Source of the DNA: an uncultured Duncaniella sp.
GTDB lineage: Bacteria; Bacteroidota; Bacteroidia; Bacteroidales; Muribaculaceae
Direction of reading: 5' to 3'
Assembly: GCA_910577255.1 (NCBI GenBank)
Contig: CAJTMH010000001.1
Coordinates: 769,942-833,941, forward strand
DNA: 64,000 nucleotides
Program-made: the position numbers and the translations under genes
The notes under the pieces: model-generated
The model's input: the letters and a program-made list of their open reading frames with translations, nothing else
What the model was told of the DNA's origin: nothing
Databases searched by the model: none
Part shown: piece by piece, positions 1-8,107 of the stretch
How the letters are laid out: every line of letters begins with the position of its first letter
Position numbering within the stretch: the stretch's first letter is position 1

Positions 1-1641
1 AAAATGAATGTCGTGGCTCGAGGCGAAATCGCGTCAGTGACTCTCACCACATCATCCACATCGCTGCTTAAGAAGGGCTGGCCTGCAGAAGTGGACCTGG
101 CCAATGTTGACGCAACAACCAAATCAAAACTTCAGGCACTCGGACTCAACACACTCGGTATCTGGAACAATCCCCAGGCCATGGGTGTGATTGACTTCAC
201 CAAGGTGCTGTCAAACATCGCTTATGTCGAAGGTGATTCGAACATCTCCACATTCACTGTCACTGTCAAGGACAAGATGTCGAAAGTCAGCGAGCCACTC
301 TCATTCTCAGTTACAGTAGACCGTCTCACCCTGGCGATAACCAACGGCGAGGTCAATGATGACACCGAGGAATTGACTCTTGATGTAATGTATAACGGAG
401 GTGATTTTGAAAAATCAGTTATATTCGAAGCAAATAACGACCGTGGCACCACTGACAAGCTCGTCGTTAAGAGCATCATACCCGGATCAGAGCCCAACAC
501 ATACAAGGTTGTACTCACCAATCTGCCGGCAGAAGTTAACCCGGTTATCGTTACAGCAACTGTAGGAAGCATCAAGTCAGAACCGCTTTCGGTTAAGCGC
601 CGTCCGTTCAACATCTCAGCCACTGATGGTAATGTCTGGGCTAAAAAAGCCACCATCGACATGGCAATCACACATGCCGACTACGTCAACAAAGCTGACG
701 CTGCACAGTTCTATCTTTCCACCGATGGAAACAATTTTACAGCAGCACCGGCGGCCGAACGCCAATCAATCAAATCGAGGGCATTGGCCAATGTATCGTT
801 CCTCCTCTCAGGACTCACTCCTGCCACAAAATATTATGTGAAGGCTAAAATTGACGAGGATGAATCATCGGTGATCACATTCACCACTGAAGCTGCTGAC
901 CAGTTCCCCAACTCTGAGATGGAAAATTGGTACAGTGAACAAGCATATGGCAAAAAAGCTGCCTGGGTAGGCGAAACTGACATAAAGCGCTGGTTCCCCA
1001 ACGCATCAGGCGACAGTTTCTGGGCCACCCGCAATCCATTGACCACCGGTCAGACTTCCGGTACAACATGCTTTTATACTTCATTCAGCAGCACTATTTC
1101 AGTAAGCGGCAACAATGGGCTGGCTGCCGAAATCAGCACACTCGGTTATGGGGAAGGCACAACCTATACTCACACGTCGTCAGGCAAAACCGGAGACCCG
1201 AAACACAAGAAGCCCGGCATGCTCTTTGTGGGAGACTACTCATGCAGCGGCCAAAACGAGACCATAACCTATGGCAAGCCTTTCACCTCACGCCCCTCGG
1301 CGCTCTCATTCAACTATAAGTACACTCCGGTAAATAATGAGAATTTCAAGGCCTATATCGTCATTGAAAACCGCGACAACGGCACGGTGACCGAGCTCGC
1401 AAGAGGTGAATTTGAGTCAAACGAGGCTAAATCAAGCTTCACTCCACACTCAATAGAGCTGACATATAGCAACACATCACTCAAAGCCACTCACGCCTAT
1501 GCGGTCTTCGTGTCAAGCACCGAGGAGGCCAATCCAACTGTCTTGAGCCGTCAGGGCAGCAAAGGAACCTTCAATGGATACTCCGATTCCAAATATGTGG
1601 GTTCACAGCTCACTATTGATGACATTCAGCTAATATACTAA
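1..1641 (+). CDS. PCMD-domain surface protein, 5' end outside window
   Basis: The frame is open to the left edge, so the ATG at 4 is probably internal and the signal peptide and any DUF4493 domain lie upstream. Visible parts (numbered from that ATG): an Ig-like module to about residue 105, a second beta-rich stretch to about 198, a fibronectin-III-like domain about 200-298 (ending LTPATKYYVKAKI), then a C-terminal PCMD (putative carbohydrate metabolism) domain about 300-545. PCMD hallmarks are PNSEMENWY at its start, SFNYKYTP in the middle and the terminal IDDIQLIY. Proteins of this type are exported, beta-sandwich rich and thought to bind or process glycans; the exact ligand is unknown. It is 11 bases from the next gene, so it is part of a three-gene operon. 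Family call is fairly sure, function is not. Confidence 0.75.
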   Translation, partial: KMNVVARGEIASVTLTTSSTSLLKKGWPAEVDLANVDATTKSKLQALGLNTLGIWNNPQAMGVIDFTKVLSNIAYVEGDSNISTFTVTVKDKMSKVSEPLSFSVTVDRLTLAITNGEVNDDTEELTLDVMYNGGDFEKSVIFEANNDRGTTDKLVVKSIIPGSEPNTYKVVLTNLPAEVNPVIVTATVGSIKSEPLSVKRRPFNISATDGNVWAKKATIDMAITHADYVNKADAAQFYLSTDGNNFTAAPAAERQSIKSRALANVSFLLSGLTPATKYYVKAKIDEDESSVITFTTEAADQFPNSEMENWYSEQAYGKKAAWVGETDIKRWFPNASGDSFWATRNPLTTGQTSGTTCFYTSFSSTISVSGNNGLAAEISTLGYGEGTTYTHTSSGKTGDPKHKKPGMLFVGDYSCSGQNETITYGKPFTSRPSALSFNYKYTPVNNENFKAYIVIENRDNGTVTELARGEFESNEAKSSFTPHSIELTYSNTSLKATHAYAVFVSSTEEANPTVLSRQGSKGTFNGYSDSKYVGSQLTIDDIQLIY

Positions 1642-1652
1642 TCTGACTTACA

Positions 1653-2972
1653 ATGAAAACAAAGATATATTCACTCTTCGTGATGATGATGATGTCGGCA
1701 GTGATTTTCACAGGCTGCGATGACACATGGAAGCCTGGAGACTATGAATTTGCCAAAAACACAGGCGGCGTATCACTGACATCGATAGATGTCGACATCG
1801 ACGACAATCCAAACGTGGTGTCACGCTCCACGATCGACACATCTGACTTCCTGGTGACAATCACCGACAAGGCCACAGGTAAAACAGCATCGTTCAACAA
1901 TCAGGAGTGCTCATGGACTTATTCTGAGATGCCAGAGGTGTTCACACTGCCAGTAGGCACATATACAGCGTTTGTGGAAAGCCACAAACAGGAAAAGGCA
2001 GCTTGGGCAACTCCCTACTATCAAGGTTCTGCAGATTTTGAAATCAAGGATGGAGAAATCACCTCGATAGGCACAGTGGTATGCTCATTTGCATCCGTAA
2101 AAGTTTCAGTCCGCTATAGCGAAGCGCTGAAAAAAGTGATGAGCTCCGACTCAGAAGTAAACGTTGTGTGCAACGATGAAGGTGCGCTCACATGGACTTC
2201 GGCCGAGACCCGCGCCGGATATTTCGAGGCAGTGGACGGCAGCACCACTCTCATCGCTACATTCAACGGCACAGTCCAGGGCCAGTCAGTCACCAAAATC
2301 AAAGAGTTCACCGACGTGAAAAAGGGTAACTACTACATAATCACCTTCACACTTAAAAGCGGAGACTCGACAGTGCCTGACGAATTCGGCAACATAGACC
2401 CAAACGGAGGCATAACTGTTGATGCCGGCATCGAAGAAACCGACGAAGCCGGCAACATCAACCCAGGTGATGACCCAGACACCCCTGCTAACCAGCGTCC
2501 CGGAAATGAGGAATGGCCTGACGATCCCGAACAACCTGAGAATCCCGATGACCCCAAAGACCCCGACACAACTGACGCAATCAAATTCACGAGCACCACA
2601 TTGAAGCTCGGCGAAGAGAATTCAAACGACCCGTCTATCTCACCAGCAGTCGTAGTAATCGCTGCCAAGGATGGCATAGCCGAACTCAACGTGAAAATAA
2701 CCACAGACAATGCCAGCTTTGAAGAATCGGTCAGCGGACTTATGCCAATGGAATTTGACCTCGCCAATCTTGACGATGACACTGCAGCCGCCCTTTCAAG
2801 CATCGGCCTCCCTGTCAACGATGAGGTCAAGGGCAAAACTTCTATAGACTTCGATATTACCGCACTCGCCCCGCTTTTGAGTTCATTCCCCGGCACCCAC
2901 CGTTTCATAATCAGTGTGAAGGATGCGAATGGCGAGACGAACTCAGAGGTACTTAAATATATAGCTAAATAA
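1653..2972 (+). CDS. DUF4493-domain lipoprotein
   Basis: 439 residues. A lipoprotein signal ends at FTGC with Cys22, so the protein is probably anchored to the outer membrane and may be surface exposed. Residues about 35-235 look like DUF4493 (starts with GVSLTSIDVDID, contains LPVGTYTAFVESH). An acidic, proline-rich linker (about 255-310, repeated PDDPE/NPDDPKD) joins it to an Ig-like module (about 310-439) that resembles modules in both neighbours: all share a MEFDLANL-like turn and an FIISVKDANGE-like strand. Unlike the flanking genes it has no PCMD domain. It starts 11 bases after the upstream gene and ends 2 bases before the next ATG. The role is unknown; a cell-surface glycan- or protein-binding part is an inference. 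Confidence 0.78.
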   Translation: MKTKIYSLFVMMMMSAVIFTGCDDTWKPGDYEFAKNTGGVSLTSIDVDIDDNPNVVSRSTIDTSDFLVTITDKATGKTASFNNQECSWTYSEMPEVFTLPVGTYTAFVESHKQEKAAWATPYYQGSADFEIKDGEITSIGTVVCSFASVKVSVRYSEALKKVMSSDSEVNVVCNDEGALTWTSAETRAGYFEAVDGSTTLIATFNGTVQGQSVTKIKEFTDVKKGNYYIITFTLKSGDSTVPDEFGNIDPNGGITVDAGIEETDEAGNINPGDDPDTPANQRPGNEEWPDDPEQPENPDDPKDPDTTDAIKFTSTTLKLGEENSNDPSISPAVVVIAAKDGIAELNVKITTDNASFEESVSGLMPMEFDLANLDDDTAAALSSIGLPVNDEVKGKTSIDFDITALAPLLSSFPGTHRFIISVKDANGETNSEVLKYIAK

Positions 2973-2974
2973 AA

Positions 2975-5239
2975 ATGAAAAGGTCATTATTATATATATG
3001 TGGCGGTCTACTTCTCGCCACAGCCACCACGGCATGCCGTGACGAGCAACTCCTCACAGATGGAGAAGGCAGCCTTCAGCTCACCACCTCTGTGATGTCG
3101 GATGTCAAAGTTGTGTCACGAGCTCTCAGCGCCGAGGATCAGGCCAAACTATGCAACACAGCTGTAATCTGGATTTCTGACCAGAATGGCAAACTCATAC
3201 GTGAATATAACGGCATCGGCTCCGTGCCATCGACAATCCCCCTCTCCTCCGGCCATTACTATGCTGAGGCTTGGGTGGGTGACTCGGTGCCCGCATCATG
3301 GGACCAGAAGCACTATCATGGATATTATGACTTCGATATAACCCGCGGCAACACAACGCAGGTCAATCTGTCGTGCCCTATCCTTAACACTCTGGTGTCT
3401 GTGAAATATGGATCGACAGTTGCTGAAGTACTCGATGACTACACCCTCACTGTAGCTCTGAATGACGGTATCACCGACGATTCCCACTCGCTCACTTTCG
3501 TGGGCGACACCGATGCGAAAGGTTATTACATGATAAACTCCCGCACCAAGGGATTCAAGTGGACCCTGAGCGGCAAAGAGAAAAACGGCACACCCTTCAC
3601 CAAATCAGGTGAATATGTCGACGCCAAAGTGGCTGAAGCCCCATTCCTCAGCCACACCACTGAATACGTATTCAATATCAAATATGATTTCAGCGGCGAT
3701 ATAGAAATCGGTGGTGCTTACCTCTCGATTGATGTAATTCCCGAACCTGTAGAAGGCACTGAAGAAGAGGTGCTCATCACACTGGCCCCAACCATCCAGG
3801 GCACTGACTTTGACATCGAAAGTCCGGTGATGGGCGAACCCGGCAATGTGGGGCGTAAATCGCTGCTCGTATCCGGCTCATCGCCACTCACATCGGTAGT
3901 TATCGATAGCGATGTGCTTATGGACCTCACAGGCTACCAGAACTATGACCTCCTGACAATGGATGCCAAGTATATACCGGCACTTAACGCAGCCGGAATA
4001 AACTTCGCCACATATAATGCTGACAATAATGTTGAGACAGATAAAGCCAACATCACTAAAATGCGTATCAACCTGGAGAACGAGCTCACTGCTACACTTC
4101 CTGTAGGGGACTATACGTTCACCATCACCGCAACTGACCAGGAGGGAAAGACCAACACCTCAACCTTGACTCTCAGCATCTCGCAGGCACCTGTCATACC
4201 GACTCAAGCTGCGCCAGCTTCTATCACCTACACCTCCGCCACACTCAAAGGCACAGTGCTTTCAACCGGGGCAGAGAAATATGGTTTCGAGGTTCGCAAA
4301 TCGGCATCTTCACGAGCATACGAGGACTGGACATTCGTAGAGGCTACCGTGAATGGTTCTGAGATGGCCGCAGAGGTTTCAGGACTTGAAATCGGCACTG
4401 AATATGAATTCCGCGCAGTGGCTGACGACTTCAAGTCAGTACAAATCGTATCGTTCAGCACTCTCAACGGCCCGCAGCTTCCCAATGCCGGATTTGAAAG
4501 CTGGCAGGACAGCAGCTCACCCTATCTAATCTACGGTGCAGGTGAGGCAATTTTCTGGGACAGCGGTAACCATGGATCTGCCACAATGAGTAAGAATGTG
4601 ACTCTGCCTGACAATTCTATCAAGCACTCAGGCTCACGCTCAGTGAAACTCTCTTCACAATTCGTGGGTGTAGGCCTGCTCGGCAAGTTTGCAGCCGGAA
4701 ACATCTTCATCGGTGAATATCTTGAGACCCAGGGAACAAATGGTGTTCTCGGTTGGGGCAGGAAATTTGACTTCCCTGTGATTGATGGAGTAAAGCGCAC
4801 ACCCAAGGCTGTAAAGGGATATGTGAAGTATACACCTGTCGCTATATCAAGCAAAGACTCGTCAGCTCCGGCCGAATATGTCAAAGGTGACATGGATAAG
4901 GGTATAATCTATTTCGCCACCTTATCGGAAGATGCCATCAACGCTAAAAATCAAATAAACAGCGATAACAGCAAGTATGACTATCCGGTGATAGTTCGCA
5001 CCAAGGAAGTACAGTTATTCGACAAGACAGCACCCTACGTGCTTTCCTATGGCGAATTAATCCTCACTGAGGCCACAGCGGGTAGCGGAATGATCGAATT
5101 CACCATTCCTGTAACCTCAACCAACTCAGGTGACCCGATCTACATAATGCTTGTAGCATCCGCGTCAAAGGGTGGAGACTACTTCACCGGTGGTAACGGT
5201 TCGACAATGTGGCTTGACGATATCGAACTCGTATATTAA
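2975..5239 (+). CDS. DUF4493/PCMD-domain lipoprotein
   Basis: 754 residues with a lipoprotein signal ending TTAC, Cys21. Order of parts: DUF4493-like region to about residue 250 (PLSSGHYYAEAWVGDS is the same element as LPVGTYTAFVES in the upstream gene); an Ig-like module about 260-405 (ends LPVGDYTFTITATDQEGK); a fibronectin-III-like domain about 408-500; a PCMD domain about 502-754 starting LPNAGFESW and ending WLDDIELVY. The combination of lipid anchor, adhesive modules and PCMD is common in gut Bacteroidetes surface proteins and is often found near polysaccharide-use genes. Last gene of the operon, followed 26 bases later by a strong terminator. Substrate unknown. Confidence 0.8.
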   Translation: MKRSLLYICGGLLLATATTACRDEQLLTDGEGSLQLTTSVMSDVKVVSRALSAEDQAKLCNTAVIWISDQNGKLIREYNGIGSVPSTIPLSSGHYYAEAWVGDSVPASWDQKHYHGYYDFDITRGNTTQVNLSCPILNTLVSVKYGSTVAEVLDDYTLTVALNDGITDDSHSLTFVGDTDAKGYYMINSRTKGFKWTLSGKEKNGTPFTKSGEYVDAKVAEAPFLSHTTEYVFNIKYDFSGDIEIGGAYLSIDVIPEPVEGTEEEVLITLAPTIQGTDFDIESPVMGEPGNVGRKSLLVSGSSPLTSVVIDSDVLMDLTGYQNYDLLTMDAKYIPALNAAGINFATYNADNNVETDKANITKMRINLENELTATLPVGDYTFTITATDQEGKTNTSTLTLSISQAPVIPTQAAPASITYTSATLKGTVLSTGAEKYGFEVRKSASSRAYEDWTFVEATVNGSEMAAEVSGLEIGTEYEFRAVADDFKSVQIVSFSTLNGPQLPNAGFESWQDSSSPYLIYGAGEAIFWDSGNHGSATMSKNVTLPDNSIKHSGSRSVKLSSQFVGVGLLGKFAAGNIFIGEYLETQGTNGVLGWGRKFDFPVIDGVKRTPKAVKGYVKYTPVAISSKDSSAPAEYVKGDMDKGIIYFATLSEDAINAKNQINSDNSKYDYPVIVRTKEVQLFDKTAPYVLSYGELILTEATAGSGMIEFTIPVTSTNSGDPIYIMLVASASKGGDYFTGGNGSTMWLDDIELVY

Positions 5240-5264
5240 TAAATTACAACTCCGCATTTGCTAT

Positions 5265-5296
5265 AAAGGAGGTCGTGTATTTACACGACCTCCTTT
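5265..5296 (+). terminator. Terminator of the DUF4493/PCMD operon
   Basis: Perfect 15-bp inverted repeat, AAAGGAGGTCGTGTA at 5265-5279 and its complement at 5282-5296, with a T-rich tail. It starts 26 bases after the stop codon of the last operon gene. Confidence 0.85.
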
Positions 5297-5472
5297 ACTT
5301 TGTTATACCTAACCTACAGAATTATATTCCACCAGAACGCAAGGGGAATCTGAGCCATATACATACCATAACACAGTGTCTGCACATCACAGGATCGCTA
5401 TAGATTGACTCCAATATAATTGCTGCAATCCGCTTTATGATTGAGGCCAGACAAAAGCATCGAGGGATATAT

Positions 5473-5595
5473 AAAAAAACTGGCCGCTTCTCACGAAGCA
5501 GCCCTTTTTCTGTTTAAACACTTAGCATAATTCACGATTTATCTTCACATAAAAGCAATTTGAATGCAAATCCATTAACTGATTAAAATTTTACA
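5473..5595 (-). ncRNA. Candidate small RNA 1 (weak promoter)
   Basis: Inferred from a minus-strand TAACTTTG at 5608-5601 and, about 120 bases further on, a hairpin at 5503-5482 (GGCTGCTTC, loop GTGA, GAAGCGGCC, one mismatch) followed by seven U (5479-5473). No -33 TTG at normal spacing, and no open reading frame of note. Its terminator resembles that of candidate RNA 2: both carry a CTCGTGA or TTCGTGA core and a GGCCGC-like arm. The 3' end is better supported than the 5' end. Confidence 0.35.
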
Positions 5596-5810
5596 CATCG
5601 CAAAGTTACAATACAAACCTCACATATTTAGACACAATCAGAGCAAATATAAGTGTCCTATCAAAGATATTTTAACTACTAACCTAATTCCCAATTAAAT
5701 ACAAAATACAAAACCAATGATATATCTAAACTCATATATAGAATATGCAGCCTAATTTTTTATATAAAAACCAACTCTTATACACCATAGTTCCGTACAA
5801 TTACCCCTCC

Positions 5811-5845
5811 TGTCATCTGACATCCACACATCGAGTCAGATGACA
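5811..5845. repeat. Perfect 11-bp inverted repeat
   Basis: TGTCATCTGAC at 5811-5821 and its exact complement at 5835-5845, with a 13-base loop. It has no U-tract, so it is either a regulator-binding site or an RNA stem. No gene starts next to it. Confidence 0.6.
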
Positions 5846-5876
5846 ATGTCAAGGAATAGGTAAAGGGATATGGCAC

Positions 5877-6064
5877 AAAAAAAGAGCGGCCTTCATCACG
5901 AGGGCTGCTCCACACAGAATCTAACGTAGTAAAATTTTCAATCTAACTTAAAAACAAATCTTTCTTACCTATTATATTTTCCGAATTAACAATAATTCTT
6001 CTCTTAGACCTATCAGTTATTCCAGTAGGGTTTGACACCCTGTTTTATTATTTCTTTTATTATT
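5877..6064 (-). ncRNA. Candidate small RNA 2, about 190 nt
   Basis: The minus-strand promoter TTG-N20-TAACTTTG (6101-6071) predicts a start near 6064. Transcription would end at a hairpin (5910-5900 pairing with 5894-5884, 11 bp with two G-U pairs) followed by seven U (5883-5877). No start codon opens a useful frame in between. A short internal stem (AGGGT/ACCCT, about 6027-6040) is visible near the 5' end. The nearest upstream minus-strand gene ends at 6280, beyond the promoter, so the transcript would be independent. No known RNA family was recognised; a 6S-like or regulatory RNA is possible but unproven. Confidence 0.45.
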
Positions 6065-6070
6065 ATAACG

Positions 6071-6101
6071 CAAAGTTAAAGGGTTTTTCACACGAAAACA
6101 A
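6071..6101 (-). promoter_or_regulatory. Bacteroidetes-type promoter with no gene behind it
   Basis: On the minus strand TTG (6101-6099), 20 bases, then TAACTTTG (6078-6071). This fits the phylum's housekeeping promoter, yet no coding region follows; it points at candidate small RNA 2. Confidence 0.6.
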
Positions 6102-6279
6102 CCCTACTTTCGTACAATCTAAACGATATAAATAAAATCAAAACAATACACCATTGTAAATCAGCAAACTAACACATGCGTTAATTACCGATAATATAAA
6201 CAAAAATTACGCTTAAAATCTAACAACCGGTAGAATTTCAAGCGTAATTGCTATTGGTATTTTAACTATTCCGGAATCT

Positions 6280-7866
6280 TTAGCCCTCCACGTCGATTGT
6301 CCCGATCTTCATGACGTCGGCCTCGAAAGTTTCACGATTGAGAGCCTTGTTGCGAAGCTTATTACAATAGGTATATATCGTGTTAAGCGACAACCCGAGA
6401 AAGCGTGCTACCTGTGCAGTATCCTCTACGCCCAAGCGAGTGAATGCGAGGATACGCAATTCAGTAGTAAGGACGTTAGGTGCCGGAAGTGAAACCTGTT
6501 TGTCAGGCATCAATAGTTTATTGACATCCTCAATGAAAGTGGGATAGACGTTAAGGAACGAGTCGTCAAAGATATCGTAGAACTTCGTGCGCTGCTCATC
6601 AATGACTTTACCGGCCTTAATAAACTGTAACAAGTCATCAATCTGCCCTGCGGTAATCTTACGACGACACACACGGTTGAAGTCCTCCAGACTTTCCATA
6701 TAGCTCGAGCAAAGGTTCATGAACTGGGCTATGTAGGTCTCCTTGGCAAGGTTGGCAGTCGCGAGTGATTGCTTCACCCTCACCATCATCTTCATTTCGC
6801 GCCTATTTGAAAGGTAGGACCTCACAAGAAGAAGGATAGCCACACCAAGACATACCACCAAAAGTGTCATGAACATGAAACGGCGTTGATTGTGGCTCTC
6901 CATATCTTTTGAGACAGGCATCAGGGCCTCGGATATCATCATAGCGTTCATCTTAGCATTGGACTTCAGGGCATTTTCGAGCGCAATGGAGAGGTAATTA
7001 TGAGCCCTTACGATGTCATGCTCGAGATAGAGGATGTTGCCGAGGCGGAGCAATGCTGTGCCGTGGCGATTTGTTCGATATATATTAGCCAATGCCCCAA
7101 GCGCGAAATATCGTATTGCGTCCTCGTGCTTTCCATGTTCGGCATAATACTCACCCAACATGGTCACAGCAAGTGGGTATTCATAATCATGGATGTCAGC
7201 CTTGTCAAGGATATCGTTTAGCATAGCCACATGCAAAGCTGTCTTCCCCTCGCCAAGATATATAAGAGATTGGCACAGAAGATATGGAAGTGTTCCGGGC
7301 TCACGAGTCTCAATCTCTTTTCGGGCAAACTCAAGACCATCCTCAAGGTACCGTCCATTGACGGCTGCAAACGGATAGAATGCCGACATGGTGAAATTGA
7401 TTTTTCGTCCGGCATCGTAAAAATAACTCAGGTTTTCAGGATATACGCCGACCTGACGCACATGTTCCAAAGCCTCCAGGCCATCATGCACTGCGCCAAG
7501 CTTGCGAAGCTCACGAGCACGAAGGATTATGAATCGCTGTGTCAACACAGAGTCACCAATCTCCCTTCCAAGATTGAAACCGCGGGTATAATAGACGATG
7601 GCCGAGTCAGCGCTCAGACCGTTACACGCGAGGCCCATCTCAAAATAGAGGGATAGTTTCTCGCGATTGTCCTCAGTATGGTTGATAAGTGAACGTAATG
7701 AGTCGACACGATGATGCCGGACGGCCACGTACCCTTCGCGTGCCTCCAGCTCTTTGTCAAGGAGCTTAAGCAGTTCGCCGGTTGACATGTCAGACTCCAT
7801 CCCTCGGACAGGAATGTCACAGCAAGCGAAGATAGCACAGAAAATACCAAGAAAGAATCGTTTCAT
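6280..7866 (-). CDS. TPR / DUF6377 membrane regulator
   Basis: 528 residues. Signal peptide (about 1-23), then an N-terminal helical region with tetratricopeptide-like repeats (about 30-325, e.g. AVTMLGEYYAEHGKHEDAIRYFALGA), one membrane span about 329-350 and a cytoplasmic part. The C-terminus (about 463-507) contains TELRILAFTRLGVEDTAQVA followed by a helix-turn-helix-like FLGLSLNTIYTYCNKLRNKA. This arrangement is the DUF6377 family of Bacteroidetes, thought to sense something in the periplasm and act directly on DNA, often beside polysaccharide-use operons. Here it lies next to, and convergent with, the DUF4493/PCMD operon, so control of that operon is a reasonable inference. A strong promoter lies at 7949-7979. 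Confidence 0.85.
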   Translation of the reverse strand: MKRFFLGIFCAIFACCDIPVRGMESDMSTGELLKLLDKELEAREGYVAVRHHRVDSLRSLINHTEDNREKLSLYFEMGLACNGLSADSAIVYYTRGFNLGREIGDSVLTQRFIILRARELRKLGAVHDGLEALEHVRQVGVYPENLSYFYDAGRKINFTMSAFYPFAAVNGRYLEDGLEFARKEIETREPGTLPYLLCQSLIYLGEGKTALHVAMLNDILDKADIHDYEYPLAVTMLGEYYAEHGKHEDAIRYFALGALANIYRTNRHGTALLRLGNILYLEHDIVRAHNYLSIALENALKSNAKMNAMMISEALMPVSKDMESHNQRRFMFMTLLVVCLGVAILLLVRSYLSNRREMKMMVRVKQSLATANLAKETYIAQFMNLCSSYMESLEDFNRVCRRKITAGQIDDLLQFIKAGKVIDEQRTKFYDIFDDSFLNVYPTFIEDVNKLLMPDKQVSLPAPNVLTTELRILAFTRLGVEDTAQVARFLGLSLNTIYTYCNKLRNKALNRETFEADVMKIGTIDVEG

Positions 7867-7948
7867 TCGAGGTTCGTAGGGTAAAAATAGTTACTATTGA
7901 ATGTGATGTCAGGAGGAATATCAGGCACCCCTATGAGATAAATCTATG

Positions 7949-7979
7949 CAAAGATAAGGCGAAAAAATTTTCGTTCAAA
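7949..7979 (-). promoter_or_regulatory. Promoter of the DUF6377 regulator gene
   Basis: Minus strand: TTTG (7979-7976), 19 bases, TATCTTTG (7956-7949). Predicted start near 7942 gives a leader of about 75 bases. Confidence 0.65.
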
Positions 7980-8041
7980 AAATAACGCCGTGACGACTCT
8001 TAAAAAAACTAAAAAGTAGCCACATTGGAGACGATAGAAAG

Positions 8042-8080
8042 GCCGCGACATCATGTGGATATAACACACGATGCCGCGGC
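8042..8080 (-). terminator. 3' hairpin of the alpha-2-macroglobulin gene
   Basis: 16-bp stem (8042-8057 with 8065-8080, 7-base loop). The two mismatches seen on the plus strand become G-U pairs in the minus-strand RNA, showing it works in that direction. The tail is only moderately U-rich (CUUUCUAUCG). Confidence 0.65.
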
Positions 8081-8107
8081 GATGATTTGCCAGACTCTCC
8101 TACCCTA

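Larger units (their letters stand above)
5240..6279. other. 1.0-kb gene-free region with a hairpin cluster
   Basis: No convincing protein gene on either strand; the sequence is AT-rich. It holds the operon terminator (5265-5296), two related minus-strand terminator hairpins (5473-5503 and 5877-5910), a perfect 11-bp inverted repeat (5811-5845), and on the minus strand two TAACTTTG -7 elements (5601-5608 and 6071-6078). The second of these also has a well-placed -33 TTG. The layout suggests one or two small minus-strand RNAs. Confidence 0.6.

Noticed and set aside
2333..2908. 191-residue minus-strand frame
   Set aside because: Ser-rich antisense shadow of the DUF4493 lipoprotein gene.
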